Source of the DNA: Salinisphaera sp052044135
Lineage (GTDB): Bacteria; Pseudomonadota; Gammaproteobacteria; Nevskiales; Salinisphaeraceae
Assembly (NCBI RefSeq): GCF_052044135.1
Contig: NZ_JBQDYF010000015.1
Span: 1 to 64,000 of the forward strand
Reading direction: 5' to 3'
Length of the DNA: 64,000 bases
A program made the translations under genes and the position numbers. The notes beneath the pieces are model-generated. The model saw nothing but the letters and a program-made list of their open reading frames with translations. It searched no databases and was not told the origin of the DNA. Each line of letters opens with the position of its first letter. Within the stretch, counting starts at the first letter, position 1. Below, in pieces: positions 1-7,742 of the stretch.

Positions 1-119
1 GCAGCTTGCGCTGCGGGAACCCTGCTCTGACGTCGCTGAGTCGGCCGACTTCTCAACAATCCACAACCCATTCCGCCTATGCGATGGTCGAGCGGGATAA
101 GGACCTGCCCGCAAGCTGA
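1..119 (+). CDS. 3' end of an unrecognised protein, cut by the window edge
   Basis: An open frame enters at the window edge (codons from base 3) and stops at TGA 117-119. The visible tail ends HSAYAMVERDKDLPAS. I do not recognise the family. The frame is credible as coding because a second copy of this tail ends at base 283, and the last 16 sense codons of the two copies differ mainly by synonymous third-base changes (8 synonymous against one V/I replacement). The start lies outside the window, so length and function cannot be judged. Confidence 0.45.
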   Translation, partial: SLRCGNPALTSLSRPTSQQSTTHSAYAMVERDKDLPAS

Positions 120-330
120 CTGCCTCCGGTCGATTCGAAGTCCGGTTGACATCGGCAAACGCATCCCGCGGCACTCGCCGCGGGAGCCCTGCTCAAGTTG
201 CCGAGACAACCGACTTCTCATCCAGCCACAATCATTCAGCTTACGCGATGATCGAACGCGACAAGGATCTGCCCGCGAGCTGAGCGCCTGCGGTCGAGTC
301 GAAGTCCGGTTGATATCGGCAAGCGCACGC
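14..330 (+). repeat. Two imperfect direct repeats of about 150 bp
   Basis: Bases 14-160 and 181-324 align with an offset of 164-167 bp. The best conserved blocks are the coding tail (72-119 against 236-283) and about 35 bp after the stop (128-160 against 292-324, ending AGTCCGGTTGAYATCGGCAA). The start of each unit is more diverged and carries small indels. The remaining 331-424 holds a CCCCG/CGGGG hairpin at about 332-350 without a T-run and nothing else I can name. Confidence 0.7.
146..283 (+). CDS. Possible 45-residue protein, repeat copy of the tail at 1-119
   Basis: This frame is open from base 119 through TGA 281-283. The only plausible start seen is TTG at 146, with weak upstream pairing (GTCCGG). 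The protein ends HSAYAMIERDKDLPAS, almost the same as the tail ending at base 119, with third-position differences. A TTG in the same context (GTCCGG-TTG) follows at about base 310, as if a further unit began there. It may be a small stand-alone gene in a tandem array, or the relic of a longer duplicated gene. Function unknown. Confidence 0.3.
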   Translation: MTSANASRGTRRGSPAQVAETTDFSSSHNHSAYAMIERDKDLPAS

Positions 331-424
331 GACCCCGGCCTGTGTCGGGGGCCAGGCGCTGCAGTCACCGGCGGGTCCATTTCACGAGCCCGCCGGCCGT
401 TCACGGGACGGTACCGTTGCCCGC

Positions 425-955
425 TCAGGTCGCGGTCGGCGGCGACGTCGGCTTACGCCCGGACTTGGCCGCTCCGGCATCCGTCGCGGCGGAACGCTTC
501 GCCGGGCGCTTGCGTGCGGCCCCGGGGGACCGTTTGCCCGGCTCGATCGACGGCGCCGCCACGATCGCGTCCGCCGAGCCGGCCAATTGCGCGGTGATCT
601 GCTGATAGCCGCCGCTGGCGATCTCGGTCAGTTCCGAGCGGGTTCGGCCAAGAAGCTTCAGCGTGGCGCGATAGGCCGCGACCATCTGCTTGCGTCCGGC
701 CGGCACATAGCGCCCGGGTCTTTGCGCGACCTTGCGCAGGCCGTCCCGCCGGGCGCGCCGAAACGCCGCCTGGGCGGAGGTATAGATATTCTTGGCCGCG
801 CCGATTTCAGTATTGGCGACCGAGCGACTGTTGTGTGTGACGACGGCCATGGCCTCGCGCTGGGTATCGCGCCAGGCCCGCCGGACGCCGCGATAAGCCT
901 GGCCGGCCCGTTCAACACGCTGATGCAAATTCGATGCGATGTCCTGGATGATCAT
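425..955 (-). CDS. Phasin-like protein with basic Ala/Lys/Pro-rich tail
   Basis: This encodes a 176-residue, signal-less, mostly helical protein. Residues 1-125 are amphipathic and Arg/Ala/Gln-rich (starting MIIQDIASNLHQRVERAG), and the last 45 residues are Lys/Arg/Ala/Pro-rich, like the histone-H1-like tails of PhaF/PhaI-type phasins. I chose the ATG at 955 because GGAGGG lies 6 nt upstream; an in-frame ATG at 1006 lacks such a site. If it is a phasin it would coat polyhydroxyalkanoate granules and may touch DNA through its tail. No pha genes are nearby, so the call is tentative; a nucleoid-associated or simply hypothetical protein is possible. It is divergent from lexA. Confidence 0.4.
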   Translation of the reverse strand: MIIQDIASNLHQRVERAGQAYRGVRRAWRDTQREAMAVVTHNSRSVANTEIGAAKNIYTSAQAAFRRARRDGLRKVAQRPGRYVPAGRKQMVAAYRATLKLLGRTRSELTEIASGGYQQITAQLAGSADAIVAAPSIEPGKRSPGAARKRPAKRSAATDAGAAKSGRKPTSPPTAT

Positions 956-1072
956 GATCGGCCCTCCGGCGATCTGTGGGCGTACAGCCCGATTGAGTCG
1001 TTCCACGCATGTTGCAGCGCAACATCAATGAATCTAGGGGCCGGTTCTGCCGCAGTCAATGGAGGGGGACGC

Positions 1073-1107
1073 TTTACGCACACCTCGTTGCTGGATATAT
1101 TTACAGC
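1073..1107 (+). promoter_or_regulatory. lexA promoter with LexA (SOS) box over the -10
   Basis: A LexA box CTGGATATATTTACAG (1091-1106) has the gammaproteobacterial CTG-N10-CAG spacing. It overlaps a -10 hexamer TATATT (1096-1101), which lies 17 bp after a -35-like TTTACG (1073-1078). Transcription would start at about 1108, the A of the lexA ATG, so the message would be leaderless; no Shine-Dalgarno lies between box and ATG. LexA bound here would block its own promoter. The box is seen directly; promoter and start site are inferred. Confidence 0.75.
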
Positions 1108-1740
1108 ATGACAAAGCTCACACCCAAGCAGCAACGTGTGTTCGATTTCATTCGAGCCACCCTCAAGCGCACCGGCGCCCCGCCCACACGGGCGGAGATT
1201 GCCGACGCGCTCGGCTTCGCGTCGGCCAATGCCGCGCAGGCACATTTGCAGACCCTGGCGCGCAAGGGTGTGATCGAACTCGGCTCACGCCGCAGCCGCG
1301 GAATTCGCCTGGTGGCGACCGCCAACGAGACCGCCGACGACGAGCCGGCCGAAAGCAGCGATACCCTCGCGGTCATCGGCCGGGTGGCTGCGGGGGCGCC
1401 CATGCTCGCCGTGGAAAACGTGGAGCGCCGCGTGAGTATCTCGCGCGGCCTGTTCTCGGCGCCGGCGGATTACCTGTTGACCGTGCGCGGCGACAGCATG
1501 ATTGGCGTCGGGATTCTGGACGGCGATCTGCTCGGGGTGAAAACCGGCGGCGAGATCCGCAACGGCCAGATCGGCGTATTCCGGATCGACGACGAAGTCA
1601 CGGTGAAGCGCTTCCAGCGCGACGGCAACCATGTCCGCCTGCAGGCAGAGAACCCGGCGTACGCCGATATCCAGATCGACCCCGAGCGCGATGGCTTCGC
1701 TCTCGAAGGGCTTGCCGTCGGCATCGTCCGCTCGGTCTAA
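1108..1740 (+). CDS. lexA: LexA, SOS response repressor and autoprotease
   Basis: A 210-residue protein of normal LexA length. Residues 1-65 form the winged HTH (MTKLTPKQQRVFDFI, then TRAEIADALGFASANAAQAH). The Ala-Gly cleavage site is in RVAAGAPM (about 91-98). The catalytic Ser is in VRGDSMIG and the catalytic Lys in VTVKRF, the S24 peptidase dyad. On DNA damage RecA filaments trigger self-cleavage and SOS genes are derepressed. The ATG at 1108 is chosen because translation there begins exactly with the family N-terminus and an autoregulatory box ends two bases before it. No recA or imuAB-type partner follows. Confidence 0.96.
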   Translation: MTKLTPKQQRVFDFIRATLKRTGAPPTRAEIADALGFASANAAQAHLQTLARKGVIELGSRRSRGIRLVATANETADDEPAESSDTLAVIGRVAAGAPMLAVENVERRVSISRGLFSAPADYLLTVRGDSMIGVGILDGDLLGVKTGGEIRNGQIGVFRIDDEVTVKRFQRDGNHVRLQAENPAYADIQIDPERDGFALEGLAVGIVRSV

Positions 1741-1881
1741 TCCCCGCCCCCGGACCGCTCGTCGCCGTCGACACATGGCGGCCGCAGCGGTAGGCCTGAT
1801 CGCAACGCCGGCCGCCGGCAGGTCGACAGCCATGTGAACAGAGGCGACGCCTTCGCCGCCTCTGCGGCTGCGTCGCCGCGA

Positions 1882-2847
1882 TCAGCTCCCCTTGTGCTTG
1901 AGCGGCACCATCACGGCCTCGGCACGCTCGTTCTTCTGGCGGCCCGAGGCCGTATCGTTCGACGCCACCGGATGGGTCGCGCCCATGCCCCGTGCGCCGA
2001 TCCGATGCGGGTCGACACCCGCCTGCACCAGCAGCTGGGCAACATCGCGCGCACGGGCATCGGACAGGCCTTGATGGTAAGCCTGAACCTGCTGCTTATG
2101 GCTCGGGTGCTGTTGCTTCAGCTTCGGGTTGGAATTGACGAACGCCTGCAGCCGACCGGCGGGCGGCTCGCTGTTGTCAGTAAAGCCGAAGATCGCCACA
2201 CCGAGTTTCGGATGTGCCTTGGCGAGCTTGGCAAGCCGGCCGATAACCGGATGCGACGCCTGGGTCAGGCGGGCGGTACCGCTCTGGAAATGCAGGCTGC
2301 CCAGCATGTCCGGAACCACGCGTTTGCCAACGATATCCTGGGTGCTGACGCTGGCGAGGCGGCCCGAAGACGCTGCCGCGCGCTGCTGCTGGTGTTGCTG
2401 CGCCTGCAACTGATGGAGTTGCTTCAACCCGATTTCGCGCTGCGCCGTGTATTGCGCGATCTGGGCCAGACGCTGCGCCCGGTGCGCTTCATTGGCCACC
2501 TTGGCCAGAGCATCATCGCTGCGCTTTTTCTTGTTCGCGATGGCCTGCCAATCGTTCTTGGCCTGCGTCAATGACGTTTGCGCCCGGGTCAGCGACTGGC
2601 TATCGAACTGTTTGACCTGCGGCTGGGCCTCGGCACGCTGGACCGCGCTTTCAGCATCGGACAGGGGCCCGAAGGTCGGCGTGCCGGCGTGGGGGCTGCG
2701 ATGAATGGCGTCATGCCAGGCGGCATTCTGAGCCTTGACGCCGGTCAGTGAGGGCGACGGCGGCACCGGGCTGGATTCGAACACCGCACAACCGGCGAAC
2801 AGCGGCAAAACCGCAGTCAGCCCACCCATTACGATCAGACGCTTCAT
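1882..2847 (-). CDS. OmpA-family lipoprotein with DUF4398-like region
   Basis: A 321-residue lipoprotein. The signal ends in lipobox LFAGC (Cys 20). Residues about 60-170 form a helical, Gln/Ala-rich stretch resembling DUF4398 (AESAVQRAEA...). The C-terminal OmpA-like peptidoglycan-binding domain (about 180-315) has LSDARARDVAQLLVQAG and GATHPVASNDTASGRQKNERAE; the usual NRRVE reads NERAE, and an insert rich in Lys/Gln/His follows FTDNSEPP. It would anchor the outer membrane to peptidoglycan. Its ATG overlaps the stop of the upstream DUF4398 lipoprotein (ATGA at 2844-2847), so the two are translationally coupled. Confidence 0.85.
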   Translation of the reverse strand: MKRLIVMGGLTAVLPLFAGCAVFESSPVPPSPSLTGVKAQNAAWHDAIHRSPHAGTPTFGPLSDAESAVQRAEAQPQVKQFDSQSLTRAQTSLTQAKNDWQAIANKKKRSDDALAKVANEAHRAQRLAQIAQYTAQREIGLKQLHQLQAQQHQQQRAAASSGRLASVSTQDIVGKRVVPDMLGSLHFQSGTARLTQASHPVIGRLAKLAKAHPKLGVAIFGFTDNSEPPAGRLQAFVNSNPKLKQQHPSHKQQVQAYHQGLSDARARDVAQLLVQAGVDPHRIGARGMGATHPVASNDTASGRQKNERAEAVMVPLKHKGS

Positions 2848-3467
2848 CGCATTCCCCCCAGCATCCCGTGGCCCGGCATACCGCCCTGGCCGAGCGGCGT
2901 GCCCGGGCGCGCCGGCTGCTGGCGGCCCGTCGTGTCGCTGCCGCCGATTCGACCGGGGCCCGGCGCACCATTGCTGCCGTTGTTGTAGACGTTGTTTTCG
3001 CTGCTACTGCCGTTGCCGTTGTAGCCGTTGTTGTCGCTACTGCCGCCGTTGCCGTTGTTATTGTCGCTGCTGCTGTTGCCCTGCAACTGACTGATCTGGT
3101 TCTGGACCGCGCCGGCCTGGGTCTTGACCAGCGCCGCGCGCGCGTCGAGGCGCGCCTGCTGGACCAGTGTCTGGATACGATCGTGTTCGGCCGGCGTCAG
3201 CGAACGATCGTTCTCGGCCGCCTTGAACAGGATGTCGCGGGCGACCGTAATGCGTCGCCGTGCACTGTCCACAATGCGCGGCGCGAATTGATCGGCATGC
3301 ACGGATACCGCCTTGTGCAACGCCTGCGTGGCCGGGTCCAGCACGCTCTGATCGGGCATATGGGGTTGTACGGCACGCTGGCTCGCACAGCCGGCGCCCG
3401 CGGCCGATGCCGCGATCGCAGCACCCGCAATCAGGTGGCGGAACCACCGATGATGACTGGCCGACAT
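2844..3467 (-). CDS. DUF4398-type lipoprotein with Asn/Ser/Gly-rich tail
   Basis: A 207-residue predicted lipoprotein with a long signal ending AAGAGC. Residues 40-120 match the DUF4398 pattern seen in the partner gene (VDSARRRITVARDILFKAAE). Residues about 130-165 are low complexity, with blocks of SSDNNN, GNGG and NGYNGNG, and the end is Gly/Pro/Met-rich. I start at the ATG 3467, preceded by AGGGAGA at a good distance, rather than an upstream in-frame codon. It is the first gene of a two-gene unit with the OmpA-family lipoprotein. A role in envelope maintenance is inferred from the pairing; the molecular function is unknown. Confidence 0.75.
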   Translation of the reverse strand: MSASHHRWFRHLIAGAAIAASAAGAGCASQRAVQPHMPDQSVLDPATQALHKAVSVHADQFAPRIVDSARRRITVARDILFKAAENDRSLTPAEHDRIQTLVQQARLDARAALVKTQAGAVQNQISQLQGNSSSDNNNGNGGSSDNNGYNGNGSSSENNVYNNGSNGAPGPGRIGGSDTTGRQQPARPGTPLGQGGMPGHGMLGGMR

Positions 3468-3578
3468 TCGGGATCTCCCTGTTCGGTTCGGCACGTGGCC
3501 TCGAGCCACGGACATTCGAGGGCGCGATTCTAGCAGCGCGGCGGCCAGATACTAAAAACGTGCCGGCATGCGCCGCGC

Positions 3579-4244
3579 TCAGGCAGCACTCAAACCCTGG
3601 CGCGCGGCGGCCAGCGCACTCGGCCGGCCGACATCGATCCAGCGCCCGCGATGATGCTCACCGCTGGCACGATCAGCGTCGATCGCGTCGCGAAGCACGG
3701 TCGATAGCGGAAAACGCGTCTCACTGCGTCCACCGAACCAGCGGGGCGCGAAGACGCCGACCCCGGCGTAGGTCAGTCGCGGCGCCGCATCGACCACGTG
3801 CTCGCCACGCAGGCCGAAATCGCCACGGGCATGGTGTACCGGATTATCCACCAGCACCAGGTGCGCCTCGGCGCCCGCGCGTTGCGCCGCCAACGCGCCG
3901 TAGTCGATGTCGCTGAATACATCCGAGCTGATCACGAGAAACGGTGCCGGTCCGAGCAGCGGCAGTGCATTGGCGATGCCGCCGCCGGTATCCAGCGCCC
4001 CGGGCTGCTCGAGGCTGTAGGTGATGCGTAAGCCATAGCGGCGCCCGTCACCCAGCGCATGTCGGATCTGTGCGGCGCGATACGCGACATTAATGACCAC
4101 CTCGCCGAACCCCGCCGCGGCGAGCGCGCGCAGATGATGGCCGATCAAGGGCTGGCCGCCGACGTCGATCAGCGGCTTGGGCACGCGATCGGTCAACGGT
4201 CGGAGCCGTTCGCCGCGGCCGGCGGCCAGAATCATGGCTTTCAT
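3579..4244 (-). CDS. murU: MurU, N-acetylmuramate alpha-1-phosphate uridylyltransferase
   Basis: A 221-residue nucleotidyltransferase with the N-terminal signature LAAGRGERLRPLT and KPLIDVGG, the conserved DTGGG (about 87-91) and SSDVF for metal binding. MurU makes UDP-MurNAc from MurNAc-1-phosphate and UTP in the cytoplasmic cell-wall recycling shortcut that bypasses MurA, the fosfomycin target. The assignment, against a glucose-1-phosphate or mannose-1-phosphate enzyme, rests on the ATGA overlap with an AmgK-type kinase (4241-4244) and the position divergent from lptD, the arrangement known in Pseudomonas. Confidence 0.9.
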   Translation of the reverse strand: MKAMILAAGRGERLRPLTDRVPKPLIDVGGQPLIGHHLRALAAAGFGEVVINVAYRAAQIRHALGDGRRYGLRITYSLEQPGALDTGGGIANALPLLGPAPFLVISSDVFSDIDYGALAAQRAGAEAHLVLVDNPVHHARGDFGLRGEHVVDAAPRLTYAGVGVFAPRWFGGRSETRFPLSTVLRDAIDADRASGEHHRGRWIDVGRPSALAAARQGLSAA

Positions 4245-5218
4245 CGCACTCTCGCTTCAATGAACGGGCCCAGCGGCGCCAGCTCGTCGAAGCCGGCGAC
4301 CACGGGACGCAGATAATCGCGGAACCGGTCCAGGTCGTCAGCGTAGCGTGGCTTGCCATCACGCCGGGCAATGCGCACGAACAGGCCGAGGATCTTGAGA
4401 TGGCGCTGAGCGCCGGTCAGGGCAATGTCTTCACGAAAGCGCGCCCAGTCCGCGGCCACCGGCAGGCCGCGCCCGATCGCGCCGTCCCAGTAGTGCCGGA
4501 TCCAGCCGTCGACACGCGCGGCCGGCCAACTGACGAACGCATCGCGGAACAGGCTGGCGACGTCATAGGCGGCCGGGCCGTAGCGCGCATCCTGGAAATC
4601 GATCACGCCGGGCAGGGGCTGGCAGGCCATCAGGTTGCGCGGCATGTAGTCGCGATGGACATAGACCGGGGCTTGGGCCGCCAGTCGATCAAGGATGAAA
4701 TCGAAGGCGCCGTCGATTGCCCGGTCGTCACGGGCGCTCAGCGCGTGGCCCAGTTCGCCGGCGATGTACCACTGCTTGAACAGCGCCATCTCGCGCGCGA
4801 ATGTGGCCCGGTCGTAGTCGGGCAGCACACCGGGCCGGCTGGCCCCCTGCCAGTCGAGCAACGCGCCGACGGCGGCGCCGAACAGGGCATCGGCATTGTC
4901 GTCGTCGAGCACCGACAGATAGGTCTGATCGCCGAGGTCGCTCAGGCACATGAACCCGAGCGCCGCGTCATGATGAAGCACCTGCGGCGCGTTGAGTCCC
5001 GCCTCGTGCAGCAGGCGGGCCACGGCCACAAAGGCGGCCACGTTCTCGTATTCCGGTGGCGCATCCACGGCGATCCAGCTCCGGTCACCCCGTCGGGCGC
5101 GGAAATAACGCCGACGGCTGGCATCGGCCGATACGGCTTCCCATGCCAACGGCGCGCCGATGCGTGCGACGAGCCATGCCACGAGCTGATCGTAGCGTCG
5201 ATCCACGGCCGAATTCAT
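4241..5218 (-). CDS. amgK: AmgK, anomeric MurNAc/GlcNAc kinase
   Basis: A 325-residue aminoglycoside-phosphotransferase fold. The catalytic loop is VHRDYMPRNLM (HxDxxxxN, about 205) and the metal-binding segment is VIDFQDARYGP. AmgK phosphorylates the anomeric position of MurNAc and feeds MurU, the next gene, which it overlaps by four bases. I take the ATG at 5218 (MNSAVDRRYDQL) because the family N-terminus aligns there; the open frame continues upstream to 5302 without a better start. mupP and anmK, the other genes of the pathway, are not visible nearby. Confidence 0.88.
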   Translation of the reverse strand: MNSAVDRRYDQLVAWLVARIGAPLAWEAVSADASRRRYFRARRGDRSWIAVDAPPEYENVAAFVAVARLLHEAGLNAPQVLHHDAALGFMCLSDLGDQTYLSVLDDDNADALFGAAVGALLDWQGASRPGVLPDYDRATFAREMALFKQWYIAGELGHALSARDDRAIDGAFDFILDRLAAQAPVYVHRDYMPRNLMACQPLPGVIDFQDARYGPAAYDVASLFRDAFVSWPAARVDGWIRHYWDGAIGRGLPVAADWARFREDIALTGAQRHLKILGLFVRIARRDGKPRYADDLDRFRDYLRPVVAGFDELAPLGPFIEARVR

Positions 5219-5376
5219 GCGCGCGCTGTCCCGGTCTGCGTTGCGGGGGCGCGCCGCGGTGCGCATAATCGCAGGCCGAAGGGGCATCGCTTGCGAATAC
5301 AATGATTTCGGCCGGCCCGCCGGGCGCTCGATGGCGTTTCGGCACGTGCCGGTACTAATTGGTGTGACATCCCGCC

Positions 5377-7713
5377 GTGATTCATTTCAAATTGCATTGC
5401 GCGACACGCGCCGGGGTGCTGGGCTGGGCGCTGTCCGGCGCGTTGATCTATACCCCGGCGGCACTGGCGGCCGCCGGCTCGAATACGCGGAGCTGCCCGG
5501 TCGCCCCGCCCCCGCTGAGTCTACCGGCTAAGGGGAATGCATCCACACTCGTGGCCGATCAGGCCAGCATGGCCCATGACATCGCCACCGCCCAGGGCCA
5601 TGTGTATCTTGAACGCAACGGGCAGACGCTGGAAGCCCCCTACATCCGCTACAACCGCAAGACGTCGGAAGCGACCGCGCATGGCGGCCTGAAGTATCTG
5701 CTCTCGGGGCTTTATCTGACCGCCGACAAGGGCAGAATCAACACCGACCGGCGTACCGGCGAATTCGAGGGGACGCATTATTCGGTGCTCGACTCGGGCG
5801 CACGCGGCACGGCCGCCCGGGTCAACTCGCTCGGCGATAACCGCTACCGGCTACACGACGCCGACTACAGTACCTGCCCCGGCCCGACCAAGGCCTGGCT
5901 GCTGTGGGCCCCACGTATTGACATCGATCGCCGGAGCGGGCGCGGGGTAGCCCATAACGCCATCATGAAGATTTACGGCGTGCCGGTGTTGTACACGCCG
6001 TACCTGAATTTCCCGATCAACAATCAACGCCATACGGGCTTCCTGGCGCCGACGTTCGGCAGCTCCAGCCGTACCGGCTTCGAGCTGGCCACGCCGTACT
6101 ACATCAATCTGGCACCCAACTACGACGCGACGTTGACGCCACGCGTGATGAGCACGCGCGGCTTTCAGCTCGGCGCCCAGTTCCGCTATGTGACCCCGCA
6201 CCAGACAGGCGAATTCGATGGTCAGGTGTTGCCCTACGACAGCACATACGGCGCGGAACGGGATCTCGAACACTTCGAGCATACCGGCCAGATCACCCCG
6301 CATATCGGCATCCAGGCCAAGTACAACCGGGTGTCCGATCGCTACTATTTCCGGGACCTGTCGAACACCCTCGAGGATACATCCAGGTATCAGCTCGATC
6401 GCAGCCTCGAGCTCACGGCGGTCCAGCCCGGGGTTAAATTCTCCTTGCTGGCACAGAGCTTTCAGACTCTGTACGACAATTTTCATGGCCTCGGTGGGCG
6501 CTTCGACCCTCGTCCGTACCGGCGCATGCCCGAGGCCACGCTCGATTTACTGACCCCCACGGCGCCGTTTCAGGCCGGTCTCCACGCCCAGTTCACCAAC
6601 TTCCGCCGCGACCAAAGCATTGACGCCTACCGTATCGACCTGCGCCCACGCCTGATCTGGGGCGTGGATCATGGCGGCTGGTTCGCCAACAGCGAAGCGG
6701 CCTACCGGCTCACGCACTACGATCTAAGCAATCTGCAGTACGCGGCCAGCGACGGCTACGGCCAGTCCATCCCAAATACCATCAACCGCGAAATTCCCAG
6801 TTTCAAGGCCGATGCCGGCCTGCGCTTTTCGCGCACGCTTGACAACGGCTGGATCCAGACCCTCGATCCCCGTATGCAGTATCTGCTGGTCGGCTATCAG
6901 AACCAGTCGGATATCCCGATCTTCGATTCGGGCAGTGCCACGCTCAACTACGATCAGTTGTTCGCGGACAATCGCTACACCGGCATCGACCGCATCGGCG
7001 ATGCCAACCAGATCACCATCGGGGTGAGTTCGCATCTGGTGTCGCCGAATACGGGGCGCACCGTGGCCCGCTTTGATCTCGGCCGGGTCACCAGTTTTCG
7101 CAAGCTGCGGGTAGGACTGCCCGACAGCGGGACCACCGGCTATAACAAGCACGGCTCCGATTATGTCGTCGGCGGCATGTTCTCGCCGTCGGACCTGTTC
7201 ACCACGCGGGCCACCCTCAGCTACGACGCGCATGCGGCGAAAATCGATCGCGCCATCGCGACCGCCACGATCGGCCATAGCGGCAGCTATCAACTCGATC
7301 TCGGCTATCGCTACTATCGCAACTACCGTCCGTCACGCAACGTCACACGCCTGTCCTATGATCGTCACGGCAGCCGCGTTTACGCGACCACGCTCTTACC
7401 CGGGCAGTTCGAGAGCCTATCGCAGGCGGCCATCGGCATTCGCGCACCGCTGGGCTCGGGGCTCGATGTGATCGGCCGATGGAACTATTCGTTGAAGCGT
7501 CATCAAAACATCGAGACCCTGGCAGGACTGGAATATCGCCCGTCCTGCTGTTACGCGGTACGGTTGGCGTGGCGCCGCTATGTGGACTACAACAGCCGCC
7601 AGAACAACACCATCATGTTTCAGTTCGTGCTGCGCGGCCTCGGCCGCTTCGGCAAGAGCGTGTCGTCGTTCGTACAGCACGACATGTTCAGCGCCACGCC
7701 GCAAACGCGCTAG
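5377..7713 (+). CDS. lptD: LptD, LPS-assembly outer membrane protein
   Basis: A 778-residue protein with a signal peptide ending near ALAAAG (about 33), an OstA-like periplasmic jellyroll (about 55-210) and a long LptD barrel rich in alternating aromatic strands. Four cysteines sit where disulfide exchange is known in this family: one after the signal (NTRSCP), one in YSTCPGP and a CC pair in RPSCCYA, so the two interdomain disulfides look conserved. LptD with LptE inserts lipopolysaccharide into the outer leaflet. GTG 5377 is the start that gives a full signal peptide, but its ribosome site is weak. surA, whose product folds LptD, follows after 29 bp. Confidence 0.95.
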   Translation: MIHFKLHCATRAGVLGWALSGALIYTPAALAAAGSNTRSCPVAPPPLSLPAKGNASTLVADQASMAHDIATAQGHVYLERNGQTLEAPYIRYNRKTSEATAHGGLKYLLSGLYLTADKGRINTDRRTGEFEGTHYSVLDSGARGTAARVNSLGDNRYRLHDADYSTCPGPTKAWLLWAPRIDIDRRSGRGVAHNAIMKIYGVPVLYTPYLNFPINNQRHTGFLAPTFGSSSRTGFELATPYYINLAPNYDATLTPRVMSTRGFQLGAQFRYVTPHQTGEFDGQVLPYDSTYGAERDLEHFEHTGQITPHIGIQAKYNRVSDRYYFRDLSNTLEDTSRYQLDRSLELTAVQPGVKFSLLAQSFQTLYDNFHGLGGRFDPRPYRRMPEATLDLLTPTAPFQAGLHAQFTNFRRDQSIDAYRIDLRPRLIWGVDHGGWFANSEAAYRLTHYDLSNLQYAASDGYGQSIPNTINREIPSFKADAGLRFSRTLDNGWIQTLDPRMQYLLVGYQNQSDIPIFDSGSATLNYDQLFADNRYTGIDRIGDANQITIGVSSHLVSPNTGRTVARFDLGRVTSFRKLRVGLPDSGTTGYNKHGSDYVVGGMFSPSDLFTTRATLSYDAHAAKIDRAIATATIGHSGSYQLDLGYRYYRNYRPSRNVTRLSYDRHGSRVYATTLLPGQFESLSQAAIGIRAPLGSGLDVIGRWNYSLKRHQNIETLAGLEYRPSCCYAVRLAWRRYVDYNSRQNNTIMFQFVLRGLGRFGKSVSSFVQHDMFSATPQTR

Positions 7714-7742
7714 ACCGGCACCTTTGATACGATCCGTTCGCC

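Noticed and set aside
1838..1866. AGAGGCG / CGCCTCT hairpin between lexA and the OmpA-family gene as terminator
   Set aside because: No T-run follows on either strand.
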